The notes: generated by a model from the letters alone, not told the origin. Shown: positions 20,612 to 29,656, counted from the stretch's first letter. The stretch is DNA of 64,000 nt from Planctomycetales bacterium (GCA_025997475.1 BNUQ01000007.1:1-64000); one strand, 5' to 3'. Made by a program: numbers and translations.

Positions 20612-23044
20612 TTATCCCAACGCCGCCGCCATTTCTTCGACCGTCGTCGTCCAACCGGTGAAGTTGTCGCGGGTCCAGGCGCAACAATTTTCCGTGGAGA
20701 ACGCCGTTACTTGGGATTGCATTCCTTGGGATTGCGTCCCCGCCGCAGGCGGCTCGACGCCGCGGCGCATTTCGACGTTTTCCGCGCCGCAGTGTTTGCA
20801 TTGGTCGGCGATGCCGTAGGTTACGCGGTGGCAGACGCGGCAAATCGTGAACTCCGGCGAAATCGTCAATTGCGCCGCCTGCGTGTGCTCAAACGTTTTG
20901 CGCACCAACGACGCAATCGCCCCCGCCGACGGACGGCTTTCGCCGATAAAGGCGTGAATGATGGCGCCCGACTCGATAAGCGTGTGGAATTTCGCCTGCT
21001 TGCAAATCCGCTCGACGATGTCCACGTCCGCGTCGGGGCGCAGGTGAATTGAATTGGTGTAATACACTTCGTCCGCCGCGAGCGACCCGCGCACGTAACC
21101 GCGCGCGCATTCGTAATTTTTCAGGTCGATTTTCGCGAGACGCCGCGACGCCGACTCCGCCGGCGATTCTTCAATCGTGATTTTCAAGCCGTATTTTTTG
21201 CCCTCGTCCTTCACCGCGAAATACAAATGCGAAATCACTTTCAAGCCGAGCCGCAACGCCTCGTCGTCGTCGTGCAATTCCTTGCCGGTTAAAAATTGCA
21301 ACGCTTCGTTCAAGCCGATGATGCCGACGATGTAAGTCGCCGCTTCGAGGTCGATATACGGGCGCCCGTCGGCGGCGATTTTGCCGACCTGCCAGAGCGG
21401 CATTTCCGGTCCGCTCATCAGCCGCTTGGCGAACGCCTTCTTTTCAAGATGCGCTTTGATGCAAATTTGCAACACCGCGTCGATTTCCGTGAAAAATTTC
21501 TCCATATTGCCCGTTCCCGCCCGATACGCGCATTGCGGCAAATTGATGGTTACGTTTTGGAAGCCGCAAAAACGCATACTTTCGAGGTGATTTAACATAT
21601 AGTTGTCGTCAATCACCGTGCGCAGACGGCAACACGCCGACAGCGTAACTTCGTCGCGGTCGAAAATGAAATACGGCGTGCCGTTGCGCGCCGCGATTTC
21701 GCAGGCGTATTGGAAAATCTCGTATTGTTTCGGGTCGGAGAACGTCTCGTGATTGATGTGAAAATCGCATTTCGGAAAGGCGAAAATGTTGCCGTAACGG
21801 TCGCCCTCGTCCCAAACTTGTAGCAACGCCCGCGTGAAGCGCGTCGCGGTTTCGGCGTAGTCGCCGTAAGTCCGTCCGGTGTATTGCCCTTTCGGACCAA
21901 TCGCCGGAATTTTTTTGAGATACGTCGGGATGCCGGTGTGAATGTTGAAGTCCAAAAACAGCGTTTGTCCGCCGCGGCTGAACGCATTTTGCGACGACGA
22001 AAAAATCAGGTGTTGCGCTTCCTGTTTGAGTTCCGCGTCGGTGGCGTGTTCGAGATACGGCGCGTAGAGAATGTTGATGTAGCCCACGCCGAGCGCGCCG
22101 GCGTAATACGCCTGCATCGACGCCAAAAACGTGTTGAGGTGTCCGGTCAGCGTGAACGCGTGCGCGGCGGGCGCCGAGCAGGTGTCGAGATTTTCGAGTT
22201 GCAAGCCGAATTTTTTGATGTATTCGAGCGAGTGCGACGAGCAATAAACGCGGGTCGGATAACCCAAATCGTGCAAATGGACGCGACCGGTGCGATGCGC
22301 GTCGGCGACCGGTTCCGAGAAAATTTCCTGCAAGGCGTATTGTTTTAACACGGTCTCGGCAATCGCGAGATTAATGGCTTCGGGGTTGTTGGCGGCGATG
22401 TTCGAGTTTTCGTTGGACTTGGCGAAAATCAGCGATTCCACGTCGAATTTCGGCAGACCGAGCATATTTTGTTTGGCGAGCGCCCGTTGATGACCGCGCT
22501 CAAAAAGTTCGTTGTTCGCCAGTTCGCGAATCAGCGACGAGGAAATGCGGGACAAACCCGAAGCCAAAACGCGCTTTTCGACGGCGCCGGCGATGTCGGC
22601 GGCTTCTTCGGGATGTAGCGCGGCTTCTTTGACGAGCGCGGCGGCGATGCGCGTTTTGTCCCACTGAAAATATTCGGCTTTACTGCCCGGGTCAACGAGC
22701 AGATGAATATCGGTCGAATTTTTCGCGGCGCTGGATTCTTTGCGCACGCAGGTTTGCTCGCGCATTTTGGCGCGGCGCTCGCGATAGAGGATATACGCCT
22801 TCGCCGTGCGGGCGTGTCCGGTTTCGATGAGCGTCTTTTCGACCACGTCCTGAATGGCTTCGATATCGGGAATGGTCTTTTTGCATTGCTTATCGAGAAT
22901 CAGCGTAACGACGGACGCGAGTTCGTCGGCGAGTTGGCGGTCTTCGCCGCCGACGGCTTTCGCCGCCTTGAAAATGGCATCGGCAATTTTGGCTTTGTCA
23001 AACGGCACATGGCGCCCGTCGCGCTTGGTAACATACTCGTTCAT
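20612..23044 (-). CDS. nrdD: Anaerobic (class III) ribonucleoside-triphosphate reductase
   Basis: An 810-residue enzyme with GAAAGG before the start. ATP-cone at 1-95 (VTKRDGRHVPFDKAKIADAI), reductase barrel with ENLDTCSAPAAHAF and ITLSACC/MRFCGFQNVTINLPQ cysteines, and a zinc site near the end with CRVCHRV and CKHCG. It reduces NTPs to dNTPs by radical chemistry without oxygen. The tail is odd: after CKHCG the usual RxxGYxxP glycyl-radical motif is not seen, and the protein ends with a Gln/Ser-rich stretch (a 15-bp direct duplication around 20711-20740) and RDNFTGWTTTVEEMAAALG. No nrdG activase is adjacent; nrdR is 2.5 kb upstream. Confidence 0.9.
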   Translation of the reverse strand: MNEYVTKRDGRHVPFDKAKIADAIFKAAKAVGGEDRQLADELASVVTLILDKQCKKTIPDIEAIQDVVEKTLIETGHARTAKAYILYRERRAKMREQTCVRKESSAAKNSTDIHLLVDPGSKAEYFQWDKTRIAAALVKEAALHPEEAADIAGAVEKRVLASGLSRISSSLIRELANNELFERGHQRALAKQNMLGLPKFDVESLIFAKSNENSNIAANNPEAINLAIAETVLKQYALQEIFSEPVADAHRTGRVHLHDLGYPTRVYCSSHSLEYIKKFGLQLENLDTCSAPAAHAFTLTGHLNTFLASMQAYYAGALGVGYINILYAPYLEHATDAELKQEAQHLIFSSSQNAFSRGGQTLFLDFNIHTGIPTYLKKIPAIGPKGQYTGRTYGDYAETATRFTRALLQVWDEGDRYGNIFAFPKCDFHINHETFSDPKQYEIFQYACEIAARNGTPYFIFDRDEVTLSACCRLRTVIDDNYMLNHLESMRFCGFQNVTINLPQCAYRAGTGNMEKFFTEIDAVLQICIKAHLEKKAFAKRLMSGPEMPLWQVGKIAADGRPYIDLEAATYIVGIIGLNEALQFLTGKELHDDDEALRLGLKVISHLYFAVKDEGKKYGLKITIEESPAESASRRLAKIDLKNYECARGYVRGSLAADEVYYTNSIHLRPDADVDIVERICKQAKFHTLIESGAIIHAFIGESRPSAGAIASLVRKTFEHTQAAQLTISPEFTICRVCHRVTYGIADQCKHCGAENVEMRRGVEPPAAGTQSQGMQSQVTAFSTENCCAWTRDNFTGWTTTVEEMAAALG

Positions 23045-23077
23045 CGGTTTTATCCTTTCATTACGATTTTTTGATAA

Positions 23078-23332
23078 TTATTTATACACATCACCGCGAT
23101 TACCGATATTTTTCACCTTAACCGTCAATTCCAGCGCATCGAACTCATAAATGACCCGATAATCGCCAACCCGCAAACGGAAACCGCCGACAATGCCCGC
23201 CAACGGTTTTATGTCGCCGGTAGTCGGCAAACCACTAATGGCTTGCAAAAGCCGCGTTTGTTGTTTGGCGGGTTGACGTTCGATAAATTTTTCGGCGCGT
23301 TTGGCGATTGCTAACCGGTATCCGCCCATCAT
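23078..23332 (-). CDS. RelE/ParE-type toxin
   Basis: 84 residues in the RelE fold pattern: AIAKRAEKFIERQPAKQQTR, then IKPLAGIVGGFRLRVGDYR and VIYEFDALELTVKVKNIGNR with the final VY. The Arg residues in FRLRVGDYRV match the usual active surface. These toxins cleave mRNA in the ribosome or block gyrase. The start overlaps the stop of the upstream antitoxin by four bases (ATGA), so translation is coupled. Both frames are intact. Confidence 0.87.
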   Translation of the reverse strand: MMGGYRLAIAKRAEKFIERQPAKQQTRLLQAISGLPTTGDIKPLAGIVGGFRLRVGDYRVIYEFDALELTVKVKNIGNRGDVYK

Positions 23333-23541
23333 AGTGCCACTCCCAATCGCGCCGCCAAATCATTTAACGGCACGACTTCATCGGCGCGGTCGGCGGCGCA
23401 TTCCGCCCACAATTCGCGACAATAAGCGTCATCATCGTCCGCCGCTTCGTCGGTTGCCGTTACGCGAATCAACCGCAATCCGGCTAAATCTTCCAATAAT
23501 TTCAGCGCTCGCGGGTCAATGAGTTCGACGGAATAAGTCAT
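23329..23541 (-). CDS. Antitoxin of the RelE-type pair
   Basis: A 70-residue acidic protein beginning MTYSVELIDPRALKLLEDLA. The position directly before and overlapping a RelE toxin, the size and the residues ELIDPRALKLLEDLAGLRLIR are typical of antitoxins partnered with RelE-like proteins; the DNA-binding part is presumably N-terminal and the acidic toxin-binding part (DEAADDDDAY) central. No named family is claimed. Confidence 0.72.
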   Translation of the reverse strand: MTYSVELIDPRALKLLEDLAGLRLIRVTATDEAADDDDAYCRELWAECAADRADEVVPLNDLAARLGVAL

Positions 23542-23597
23542 TTTACCTCCTTGGGCTGGCGAGATTCTTTGTTCACGCGAACGCCCTTGCCGCGCGT

Positions 23598-24778
23598 TTA
23601 TTTCCCGATTTTAACCCGAAGCCACGCGGGACGGTCGGCGAACACGCGACTGCCGACTTGCAAGCCGAGAAAACTCACGTTCCACCAATCGCGGCGAATT
23701 TTGACGGAAAATAACGAGCGCCGGATTTGGCTCCGATAAAAACCGTTTCGCGAAAAACCGTTTCGCGTTGCCGTCGCGCATTCTTGCTCAAACAACCAGT
23801 TGAAAAACCGTGTTTCATGCCACGACAATAACGCCCATTGATTATAAACGGCAAGTTGCGCCGCTAATTTATCAACCAGTTCGTTGGCGAAATCCGGGGC
23901 GTAATGTTTCAACAGCAATTCGCGTAATCGTATCAGATCATTCTCGTCCAACGGAAAAACCGGACTATTTTGCCACGGCGTCGCCCGCCACGGCAAACCG
24001 GCGAGCGTCAGCAAATTTTGGTGCAAAACCGCCGGTTTTTCGGGAATTTCAATAACTCCCAACGACGATTCGCCAACAATTTGGTTATTGCCGTCGAGAT
24101 ACTTGGCGCGATATTTATTCGCCGTCCAACCAACATAAATGAACGATTCTCCCCACGCATTAGGGCGCATATAATCAACCACATCGTGAAGCAAAACGAT
24201 GGCGTCGCGGCGCAAAAACGGCAATAAACAAACCAAATCAATCAGCGGAAACGGATGCGAATGTCCCGCGTCGACGAACAATAAATCTACCCCCCCCCCC
24301 CCGCATTATGCTCGCCCAAAACTTTCTCGACATCCAACGCAGTGCAGGCGCGATGCAAGTGATAATGCGCGAGTTCGTCCGGCGTGGATTCGGCAATTGC
24401 CGCACCGCCGAAAAAATCGGTGTCGCCCAAGTCAATGCCGTAAAGTTGAAAATCGGCGGCGGCAGAGCAACCGGTTTTTAACATATACAGCGAATTGACG
24501 CCGTTATACACACCGATTTCCACGACTTGTTTAATGCGGTCGCCGTTCGGAAAACGATAATGCGCCAACAATCCCAGCACAAACTCCGTCTGGTCGGTCA
24601 CCATTAGCGACTTGTATTTTTGTTTATAGTTCGGCAACCGCGCGACGACTTCGCGCCCTAATTTTTCGTAATGTCCGGCGGAAAATAATTCCGCTTTCGC
24701 GGTCGGGTCGGAAAAAACATTCGGCGCCGGCGGTTCGACAAACCGCGTGTCGGCAATTGATAAACTTTCCTTGCTCAT
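23598..24778 (-). pseudogene. SAM-dependent methyltransferase split by a poly-G tract (phase-OFF allele)
   Basis: Starts at ATG 24778 (AGAGG upstream). The first part, to codon 162, has VVEIGVYNGVNSLYMLKTG (motif I) and LYGIDLGDTDFF and ends in AGGGG and TAG directly after 13 G. The other part continues in a different frame: DLLFVDAGHSHPFPLIDL and LRRDAIVLLHDVVDYMRP, the second half of the same Methyltransf_24/CmcI-like fold. With 14 or 11 G the frame runs through as one protein of about 393 residues; with 13 it stops at once. No other lesion is seen in either half, so this looks like a reversible OFF state rather than decay. Target is probably a cell-surface glycan or secondary metabolite (inference). 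Confidence 0.85.
24290..24302. repeat. Poly-C/G tract (13) inside the split methyltransferase
   Basis: Thirteen C on the plus strand. In coding sense one G ends the Ala codon GCG, twelve make four Gly codons, and TAG follows immediately. One more G would give GTA GAT TTA and restore the downstream frame. Confidence 0.92.
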
Positions 24779-24879
24779 GGTTAATCCTCTCAATTAAATG
24801 ATTTATTCATTGGCGGGCGCGATAAGAATCTGGCGAATGTTTCACGGTAATTTGCGATGGCGACCTCAAATGCCGGAAT

Positions 24880-25188
24880 TTAAACCAACGCCGCCGCCCG
24901 CGAAAAGGGAATAATTTTCATTATTTGCGCGGCGAATTTTCGCTTGGCGCGCAAGGTCTCATAGTTCGCCTGCAACCGCAAAAAGTAACCGGCGGACAAT
25001 TGCAGAAATTTCGTTAGCCGCAAATCAATTTCAGCGGTTACCGGCGCCGCGCCGTCAATAATCTCGCGCAACCGCGCCGGTAAAATTCCGGTCGCCGCGC
25101 CGATATTTTCGACGGATAAATTGAGCGGCGCGATAAATTCTTCCCATAAAACCGCGCCCACCGTGTCTAATTCAATATATTTTTTCAT
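24880..25188 (-). CDS. higA: HigA-like XRE-family antitoxin
   Basis: 102 residues. WEEFIAPLNLSVENIGAATG and ILPARLREIIDGAAPVTAEIDLRLTKFL form the HigA/VapI-type helix-turn-helix (residues 14-67), and YFLRLQANYETLRAKRK is the usual helix after it. It lies 24 bases downstream of the damaged higB gene, the toxin-first order characteristic of higBA. The antitoxin frame is intact. It probably represses its own promoter. Confidence 0.87.
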   Translation of the reverse strand: MKKYIELDTVGAVLWEEFIAPLNLSVENIGAATGILPARLREIIDGAAPVTAEIDLRLTKFLQLSAGYFLRLQANYETLRAKRKFAAQIMKIIPFSRAAALV

Positions 25189-25212
25189 CGTTTGTCCTCC
25201 GGTGGCGACAAG

Positions 25213-25495
25213 TCAGTGATAGTCCACCAATTCGACCTCTTCGGCGTCGCGGTCGCGCCACGCAAAACAAATCCGGTATTGGTCGTTGACGCGAATAGAA
25301 AATTTTCCGGCGCGGTCGCCCGTCAGTTTTTCCAAAGCGTTTGACGGCAGAACCCGCAAATCGTCAAGCGCCGTCGCCGCATCAAGCAAATGCAATTTCC
25401 GCATCCGCCCGCCTTTGGATTTCGACCGAAAATTTCCGCGACATCTGCCCCGCAAAAATTTTCGCCGTCTCACGATTAGCCAACGATTTTATCAC
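25213..25495 (-). pseudogene. higB: HigB toxin with a one-base frameshift
   Basis: From GTG 25495 the frame reads VIKSLANRETAKIFAG and MSRKFSVEIQRRA, the normal HigB N-terminus; from about 25419 the family sequence continues one frame over as MRKLHLLDAATALDDLRVLP, then LTGDRAGKFSIRVNDQYRI and ending VELVDYH. One extra base in a GGGCGG run (about 25418-25426) explains the break. Removing it would give a full-length toxin of about 93 residues. The antitoxin downstream is intact, so loss of the toxin is tolerable. A sequencing error cannot be excluded. Confidence 0.82.
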
Positions 25496-25498
25496 TTT

Positions 25499-25972
25499 TC
25501 AGACCGTTTTTGCCGCAGTATCGGCGCCGGCGAGCGCGCGGATTTCGTCGATAAATTCGCTTACTTGGGAAAATTCGCGATAAACCGACGCGAAGCGCAC
25601 ATACGCCACCGGGTCAACTTGATGCAAATGTCGCATAATCGTTTCGCCAATCAGCGACGACGCGACCTGCCGGTCGTTTTGCTCAAAAATTTCGCGCTCG
25701 ACGGAGTCGGACAAGTTTTCGATTTCTTCGGAACTGAGCGGACGCTTGCGGAGCGCGCGCGCAATGCCGGCGACGATTTTTTTCCGGTCAAAAGATTCGA
25801 CGCGCCCGTCTTTTTTGGTAACCTTAATCGGCGATTCTTCGAGCCGTTCGTGTGTGGTATAGCGCCGCCCACAGTGCAAACACTCGCGCCGCCGCCGGAT
25901 TGCCAACCCCTCGTCGCCGGTGCGAGTGTCGATAACTTTGTCGTCGTCGGTTTTGCAATAGGGGCAACGCAT
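25499..25972 (-). CDS. nrdR: Transcriptional repressor NrdR
   Basis: 157 residues with the zinc ribbon MRCPYCKTDDDKVIDTR and CLHCGRRYTTHERLE, followed by an ATP-cone from about residue 48 (VTKKDGRVESFDRKKIVAGI). NrdR senses ATP/dATP and represses ribonucleotide reductase genes; nrdD lies 2.5 kb downstream on the same strand and is the obvious local target, although I found no convincing pair of NrdR boxes before it. The stop is immediately before the higB GTG. Confidence 0.95.
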   Translation of the reverse strand: MRCPYCKTDDDKVIDTRTGDEGLAIRRRRECLHCGRRYTTHERLEESPIKVTKKDGRVESFDRKKIVAGIARALRKRPLSSEEIENLSDSVEREIFEQNDRQVASSLIGETIMRHLHQVDPVAYVRFASVYREFSQVSEFIDEIRALAGADTAAKTV

Positions 25973-26362
25973 TTTTTATCCGTCGATTAGGGTTGCGCGG
26001 GGCGCGGCGAAAAAGGGGCGTCCGCTTAAAAACCGCGATAAAACCAACCGGGCAAACCACAAGATATAGTTGTTTGGCGAGCCTACCTAACAAATTATTG
26101 CGGACAACCCGTTACGGGCAATGTTTTAACCGGCTATTTTTCAATTAGTTAGGTCGCCAAGCGGTCGTCGCCGGCTCAAACTGTTGATAATAAACGAGTT
26201 ACACAAACAGCGCCGCCCTGACGGTCAACCGGCGGCGGATACTAATCGGACGGTCGGCAGTGTCAAGCGCTCGACCGCCGCCGCGCGACCGGGCGACCGA
26301 CGACCGCGACGCCAAAATATCTTGCCGGTCAACTCCTTACCTAATTTTTACGAGGAAAAATA
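25973..26362. other. Divergent intergenic region with imperfect inverted repeat
   Basis: 390 bases between nrdR and the secreted-protein gene. An inverted repeat at 26077-26158 pairs GGCGA..CCTAACAAATT with AATTAGTTAGGTCGCC; it could be a small mobile remnant or a regulatory hairpin for either promoter. No gene is supported; the rest is GC-rich without recognised signals. Confidence 0.45.
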
Positions 26363-26908
26363 ATGAAAAAAATCCGGTTCGTCGTGGCGGTTTTGGCGTT
26401 TTTGACCGCGCCGACCGCCTTCGGCGGCGAGAATGCCGTTGAAAACCCGCTCAACGCCGGCGCGTGGGCGAAATATCGCCTGACAACCTCCGCTCGCCAA
26501 TTATATTTTTCGCTTTCCGGCAATGAGCGCGCGTCCGCCGACGCCGTGCCGACGACCGACGCGCAAGAAGTTTTCGACTGCCGTTTGACGGTGCGGAAAA
26601 ACGAGGGCGGCAAATTGCAGTTGGATTTTGAAGTGGCGCGCGACGGCGTGATGCTCGGCAACGTAACGCTCAACGATTATTTATTGAAGAATTTGTTGCC
26701 GCCGAGCCGGAATTTGGCGGGTCTGCCGGTGAAAAAAGAATTTCCCGCCCACGCCGACAACGCCGCGCGGGAAATCGAAGCGACGCGCGTCAATCTCACC
26801 GGCGCGGGCAAACGGTTGGAATTGACGCGCAGTCCGGCGGTGCCGTTCGGCGTGGTCGCGCTCACCTGCGGCGAATTTTCATTGGAATTGACGGATTTTC
26901 ATTGGTGA
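26363..26908 (+). CDS. Secreted protein of unknown function
   Basis: 181 residues from ATG 26363, preceded by GAGG. MKKIRFVVAVLAFLTAPTAFG is a clear signal peptide with a cleavage likely near Gly22. The rest has alternating beta-strand patterns (KLQLDFEVARDGVMLGNVTL) and one Cys pair (Cys75, Cys169), which would suit a periplasmic beta-sandwich. I do not recognise a family. A terminator-like hairpin follows at 27014. Confidence 0.65.
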   Translation: MKKIRFVVAVLAFLTAPTAFGGENAVENPLNAGAWAKYRLTTSARQLYFSLSGNERASADAVPTTDAQEVFDCRLTVRKNEGGKLQLDFEVARDGVMLGNVTLNDYLLKNLLPPSRNLAGLPVKKEFPAHADNAAREIEATRVNLTGAGKRLELTRSPAVPFGVVALTCGEFSLELTDFHW

Positions 26909-27013
26909 GGCGGGAAAAAGGTTCGGGTTTCGGGAAAAGTCGCGATAAGAGTTTTTCCCGCCATCGCGCTTTGTCGGGGGCTATCTGTTTTACCTGCCAC
27001 GCTCCTCCGACCT

Positions 27014-27056
27014 CCGAAAAAACCGCCGGTCGTCGCGAGGCGATGACCGGCGGTCG
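27014..27056. terminator. Strong hairpin downstream of the secreted-protein gene
   Basis: Arms ACCGCCGGTC and GACCGGCGGT with a partly paired loop (TCGCgagGCGA). A tract of six T follows only on the minus strand, so as an intrinsic terminator it points leftward; as a bare hairpin it may serve both ways. Confidence 0.5.
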
Positions 27057-27112
27057 GCGTTGCGTGCGTCTTAAAAAATAAAATTCCACGCTCTCATTTT
27101 TCAACGCTATTA

Positions 27113-27271
27113 GACCTGTTCTAAACCTACGAGTGAGCAAATGTTCGTGTCTAATTTTTCGTGCCGCCAGGAAAAATGACGAAGCAATACCGAGAGTATT
27201 GCAAGGAATTTTGACGCGGCGGAACGGAAAATTAGCCGAAAAGATGCCACGAATTGGTTGTCGAACAGGTC
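27113..27271. mobile_element. 159-bp MITE-like element, copy 1
   Basis: Terminal inverted repeats GACCTGTTC / GAACAGGTC, flanked on both sides by TA, as expected for IS630/Tc1-mariner type insertion. The 159-bp length and interior are nearly the same in the copies at 33354-33512 and 40848-41006. It has no coding capacity. Confidence 0.85.
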
Positions 27272-27361
27272 TATTAATCACTGCCAACTTTTTGCAGAAT
27301 TTTCTTGTCCCGCAACTTACATCGGATAAACTGCCCGCCCCTTTCTGCCGGAGTTGCCGCG

Positions 27362-28546
27362 ATGCGCCCGCGATTTTTTTATACTTTTTTAATTTTTGCG
27401 CTGTTGACCGCACCGGCGGTCGCGGGCGCCGAAAATACTTTCGACCGCACCCGCCACAAAGCCGCGCTGATTGCCCTCCTTTGTTACAATCCCGTCGGAC
27501 CGCTGAAAAAGGACTTCCTCTGCCAACGCGCCTATTTGAGCGCGCTGTGCCGGATGTTTGTGCAGGAAGGCGGCTATTACGCCGGTCGCGTGCCGGAGAT
27601 TCTCGAACTTAAAGACCCGACGATTGAGCGCGTCGCCGCGCTGTTCCGCGAACTCGACGGGCGCGCGCCGCCCAACGGTATGCCGCGCGCCTTGCAGATG
27701 GCGAGCGCCGTCGCACTGGCTTACACGGAGCCGTCGCCCAGCGGCGTCTATGCGGCGATGCACGCCGCGCGGTTGGTCGAAGCCGACCCGGACACCGACG
27801 CCGTCGCGCGCGCCGCTTACAGTTTATTGGTGAACATCATCGGCGGGCAGGAGCGCGACAAACGCGCGTTGCTGAATATCGCCGCGCTCAACGCCGACGA
27901 CGAAACGGTCGCCGCCGCCGTCCGCGCCGTGCCGTTGCGCGAGTGGCGCCATCTCGCGCCCGAAAACACCGGCGTCGGGCGGCTGTGCCGAGCGTTGAAA
28001 ATTTGGTTTCACGCCACGGATTGGCGCGACGCGGAAATCGCGGGGCAAAAACAGTTGCGTTATTATGAGACGCGGCGTTTTCTCGGCGTGGTTTCGGCGA
28101 CGTGGTTTGATTTGTCCAATTTGCCGGACGATTTATTGTGGGAGGCGGCAAACGACCGCGACTGCGCGGAATTGTGCGCCGGTTTATATAACCTCACGCG
28201 CCAGATTTTGATTACGGTGCCGAAAAGTTTCGTCCTGCCGGAATTAGCGGAAAATTCCGTCATAACCGCCGGCAAAGAACTTGACGATTACGCCGCCGAA
28301 ATATCCGCGCTACCCGCGCCGTCAGAACCGGTCTCGCCGTCGGTCGCGTCCGCGCCGATGCGACCGCGCGAGCCGAGTATGCCAACTTCGCCGCATCCGA
28401 CGACCACGGTCCTGCTATCCACGCCGCTTCTCACGCCGTCCGCGCCCAATCCGCAGTCGCCGAATTCGACGTTTCATCACTATCCGCCGCCGCGCGAAAT
28501 TCAGCCCGCCGGCGACTATTTGCGGAGCAGTTTTCCGCTGAATTAA
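27362..28546 (+). CDS. Secreted alpha-helical protein of unknown function
   Basis: 394 residues from ATG 27362; the frame is open from 27305 but MRPRFFYTFLIFALLTAPAVA is a proper signal peptide at the later Met. The mature protein is alanine- and leucine-rich with helical repeats (residues 30-230) and has scattered Cys residues; the last 90 residues are rich in Pro, Ser and Thr (PAPSEPVSPSVASAP and similar), a low-complexity linker or wall-spanning tail. No family recognised. The TAA is followed by AGAACCTGTCC, similar to the end of the 145-bp element at 18560. Confidence 0.65.
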   Translation: MRPRFFYTFLIFALLTAPAVAGAENTFDRTRHKAALIALLCYNPVGPLKKDFLCQRAYLSALCRMFVQEGGYYAGRVPEILELKDPTIERVAALFRELDGRAPPNGMPRALQMASAVALAYTEPSPSGVYAAMHAARLVEADPDTDAVARAAYSLLVNIIGGQERDKRALLNIAALNADDETVAAAVRAVPLREWRHLAPENTGVGRLCRALKIWFHATDWRDAEIAGQKQLRYYETRRFLGVVSATWFDLSNLPDDLLWEAANDRDCAELCAGLYNLTRQILITVPKSFVLPELAENSVITAGKELDDYAAEISALPAPSEPVSPSVASAPMRPREPSMPTSPHPTTTVLLSTPLLTPSAPNPQSPNSTFHHYPPPREIQPAGDYLRSSFPLN

Positions 28547-28617
28547 GAACCTGTCCAAGTGCGAAGTAATCGGTTGTTTGCCCCGGCACGGGCGCCCAGA
28601 CGCTCTTTTTTTGGTTT

Positions 28618-29613
28618 TTATGAAGTCGGCGTTTCCCGAAAATCGGCGCGGTTGAATTTCTTTTTCATCACGCAAACGTTGCCCTTGGCGTTGTAGAACA
28701 CTTCGTCCATCATTTTGCGCATCATAAACATTCCGAAGCCGCCGGGGCGTTTGTTCGCGTCTTTACGGCTTTTCAGGTGTTCTTTCAGATTTTTCGTCGG
28801 GTCGTGGTCGATTTTCGCCAACCAGTCAAACCCTTCGCCTTCGTCGATAAACACCATCAAAATTTCCGTTTCCAAAATCACATAACGCAAGACGACTCTT
28901 TTTTGGGCGTCGAATTTGTTGCCCCACTCCATCGCGTTGCGCCCGAATTCTTCGAGCGCCATACACAACGCATTCACCTCTTCCGGCGATAAATGATGCC
29001 GCAACAATTGCTCGCTGAACCGCTGGACGCGCCCTAAATACTCGTCTTTTGACAACATCGTCATCTCGACCCAGTTTTGCGCCGGCAAACCGGCTTCGAC
29101 CGCCAAAATATGGTCGTTGCCGACGTTTTGCTGTTTTTTAATGATACCGCGCAAATTGCCGACCACCTCGTGAACCGGCGTGTGATAATGAAAAATAGCC
29201 GACGCGCCGTTGTTCAGATACGACATCAGCAATTCATCCGGCATAATTTCGTAGTCCACCACTACCACCGCCATCGACGGATATTTGATTTTTATCCACG
29301 TCGCCAAATCGGTCGCGCCCGCTAACGGCAACCCCAACAGCACCGCTTCGATTTCCCGATGTTCCATCAAATAGCGTTGCGCCAGCCACGTTTCGCTAAA
29401 CGCCTGCACGTTGAAATTTTCCCGCGGCGCGGCGGCGATAAATTCGTCAAACCAATCAAGCCGGGAACTGACAATCAACACCGGCGTTTTAGTCCCCGTC
29501 TCCGGCGCGTCGAGAAGCAAATCGCCGTCCAACTCCGTGGCGGAATTCTCCGCCGCCGCCGCGGTCGTCGGCAAGCCGGATTGCACCTCGTTAGGCAAAA
29601 GGACGGCGGTTGG
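28618..29613 (-). CDS. Pseudo-receiver + HATPase (anti-sigma/serine kinase-like) protein
   Basis: About 331 residues from the Met of MPTAVLLPNEVQ. Residues 45-160 have the alternating pattern of a receiver domain, but the acidic pocket reads VLIVSSRLDW and the usual phospho-acceptor position AVLLGLPLAG has Gly for Asp, so it should not be phosphorylated. Residues 190-320 form a GHKL ATPase of the RsbW/SpoIIAB type: MALEEFGRNAMEWGN (N box), FIDEGEGFDW (G1) and GGFGMFMMRKMMDEV (G2). Such proteins phosphorylate or bind anti-anti-sigma factors in stress and developmental switches. No partner gene is next to it. Confidence 0.82.
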   Translation of the reverse strand, partial: PTAVLLPNEVQSGLPTTAAAAENSATELDGDLLLDAPETGTKTPVLIVSSRLDWFDEFIAAAPRENFNVQAFSETWLAQRYLMEHREIEAVLLGLPLAGATDLATWIKIKYPSMAVVVVDYEIMPDELLMSYLNNGASAIFHYHTPVHEVVGNLRGIIKKQQNVGNDHILAVEAGLPAQNWVEMTMLSKDEYLGRVQRFSEQLLRHHLSPEEVNALCMALEEFGRNAMEWGNKFDAQKRVVLRYVILETEILMVFIDEGEGFDWLAKIDHDPTKNLKEHLKSRKDANKRPGGFGMFMMRKMMDEVFYNAKGNVCVMKKKFNRADFRETPTS

Positions 29614-29656
29614 CATTGATAATCCCGCAGGGAAAGTAATTTTTGGCAGGGGGATG

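Noticed and set aside
24287-24793. Two separate methyltransferase genes on either side of the poly-G tract
   Set aside because: The left part has motif I but not the later strands, the right part has only the later strands, and they join exactly at the tract; one split gene is the simpler reading.
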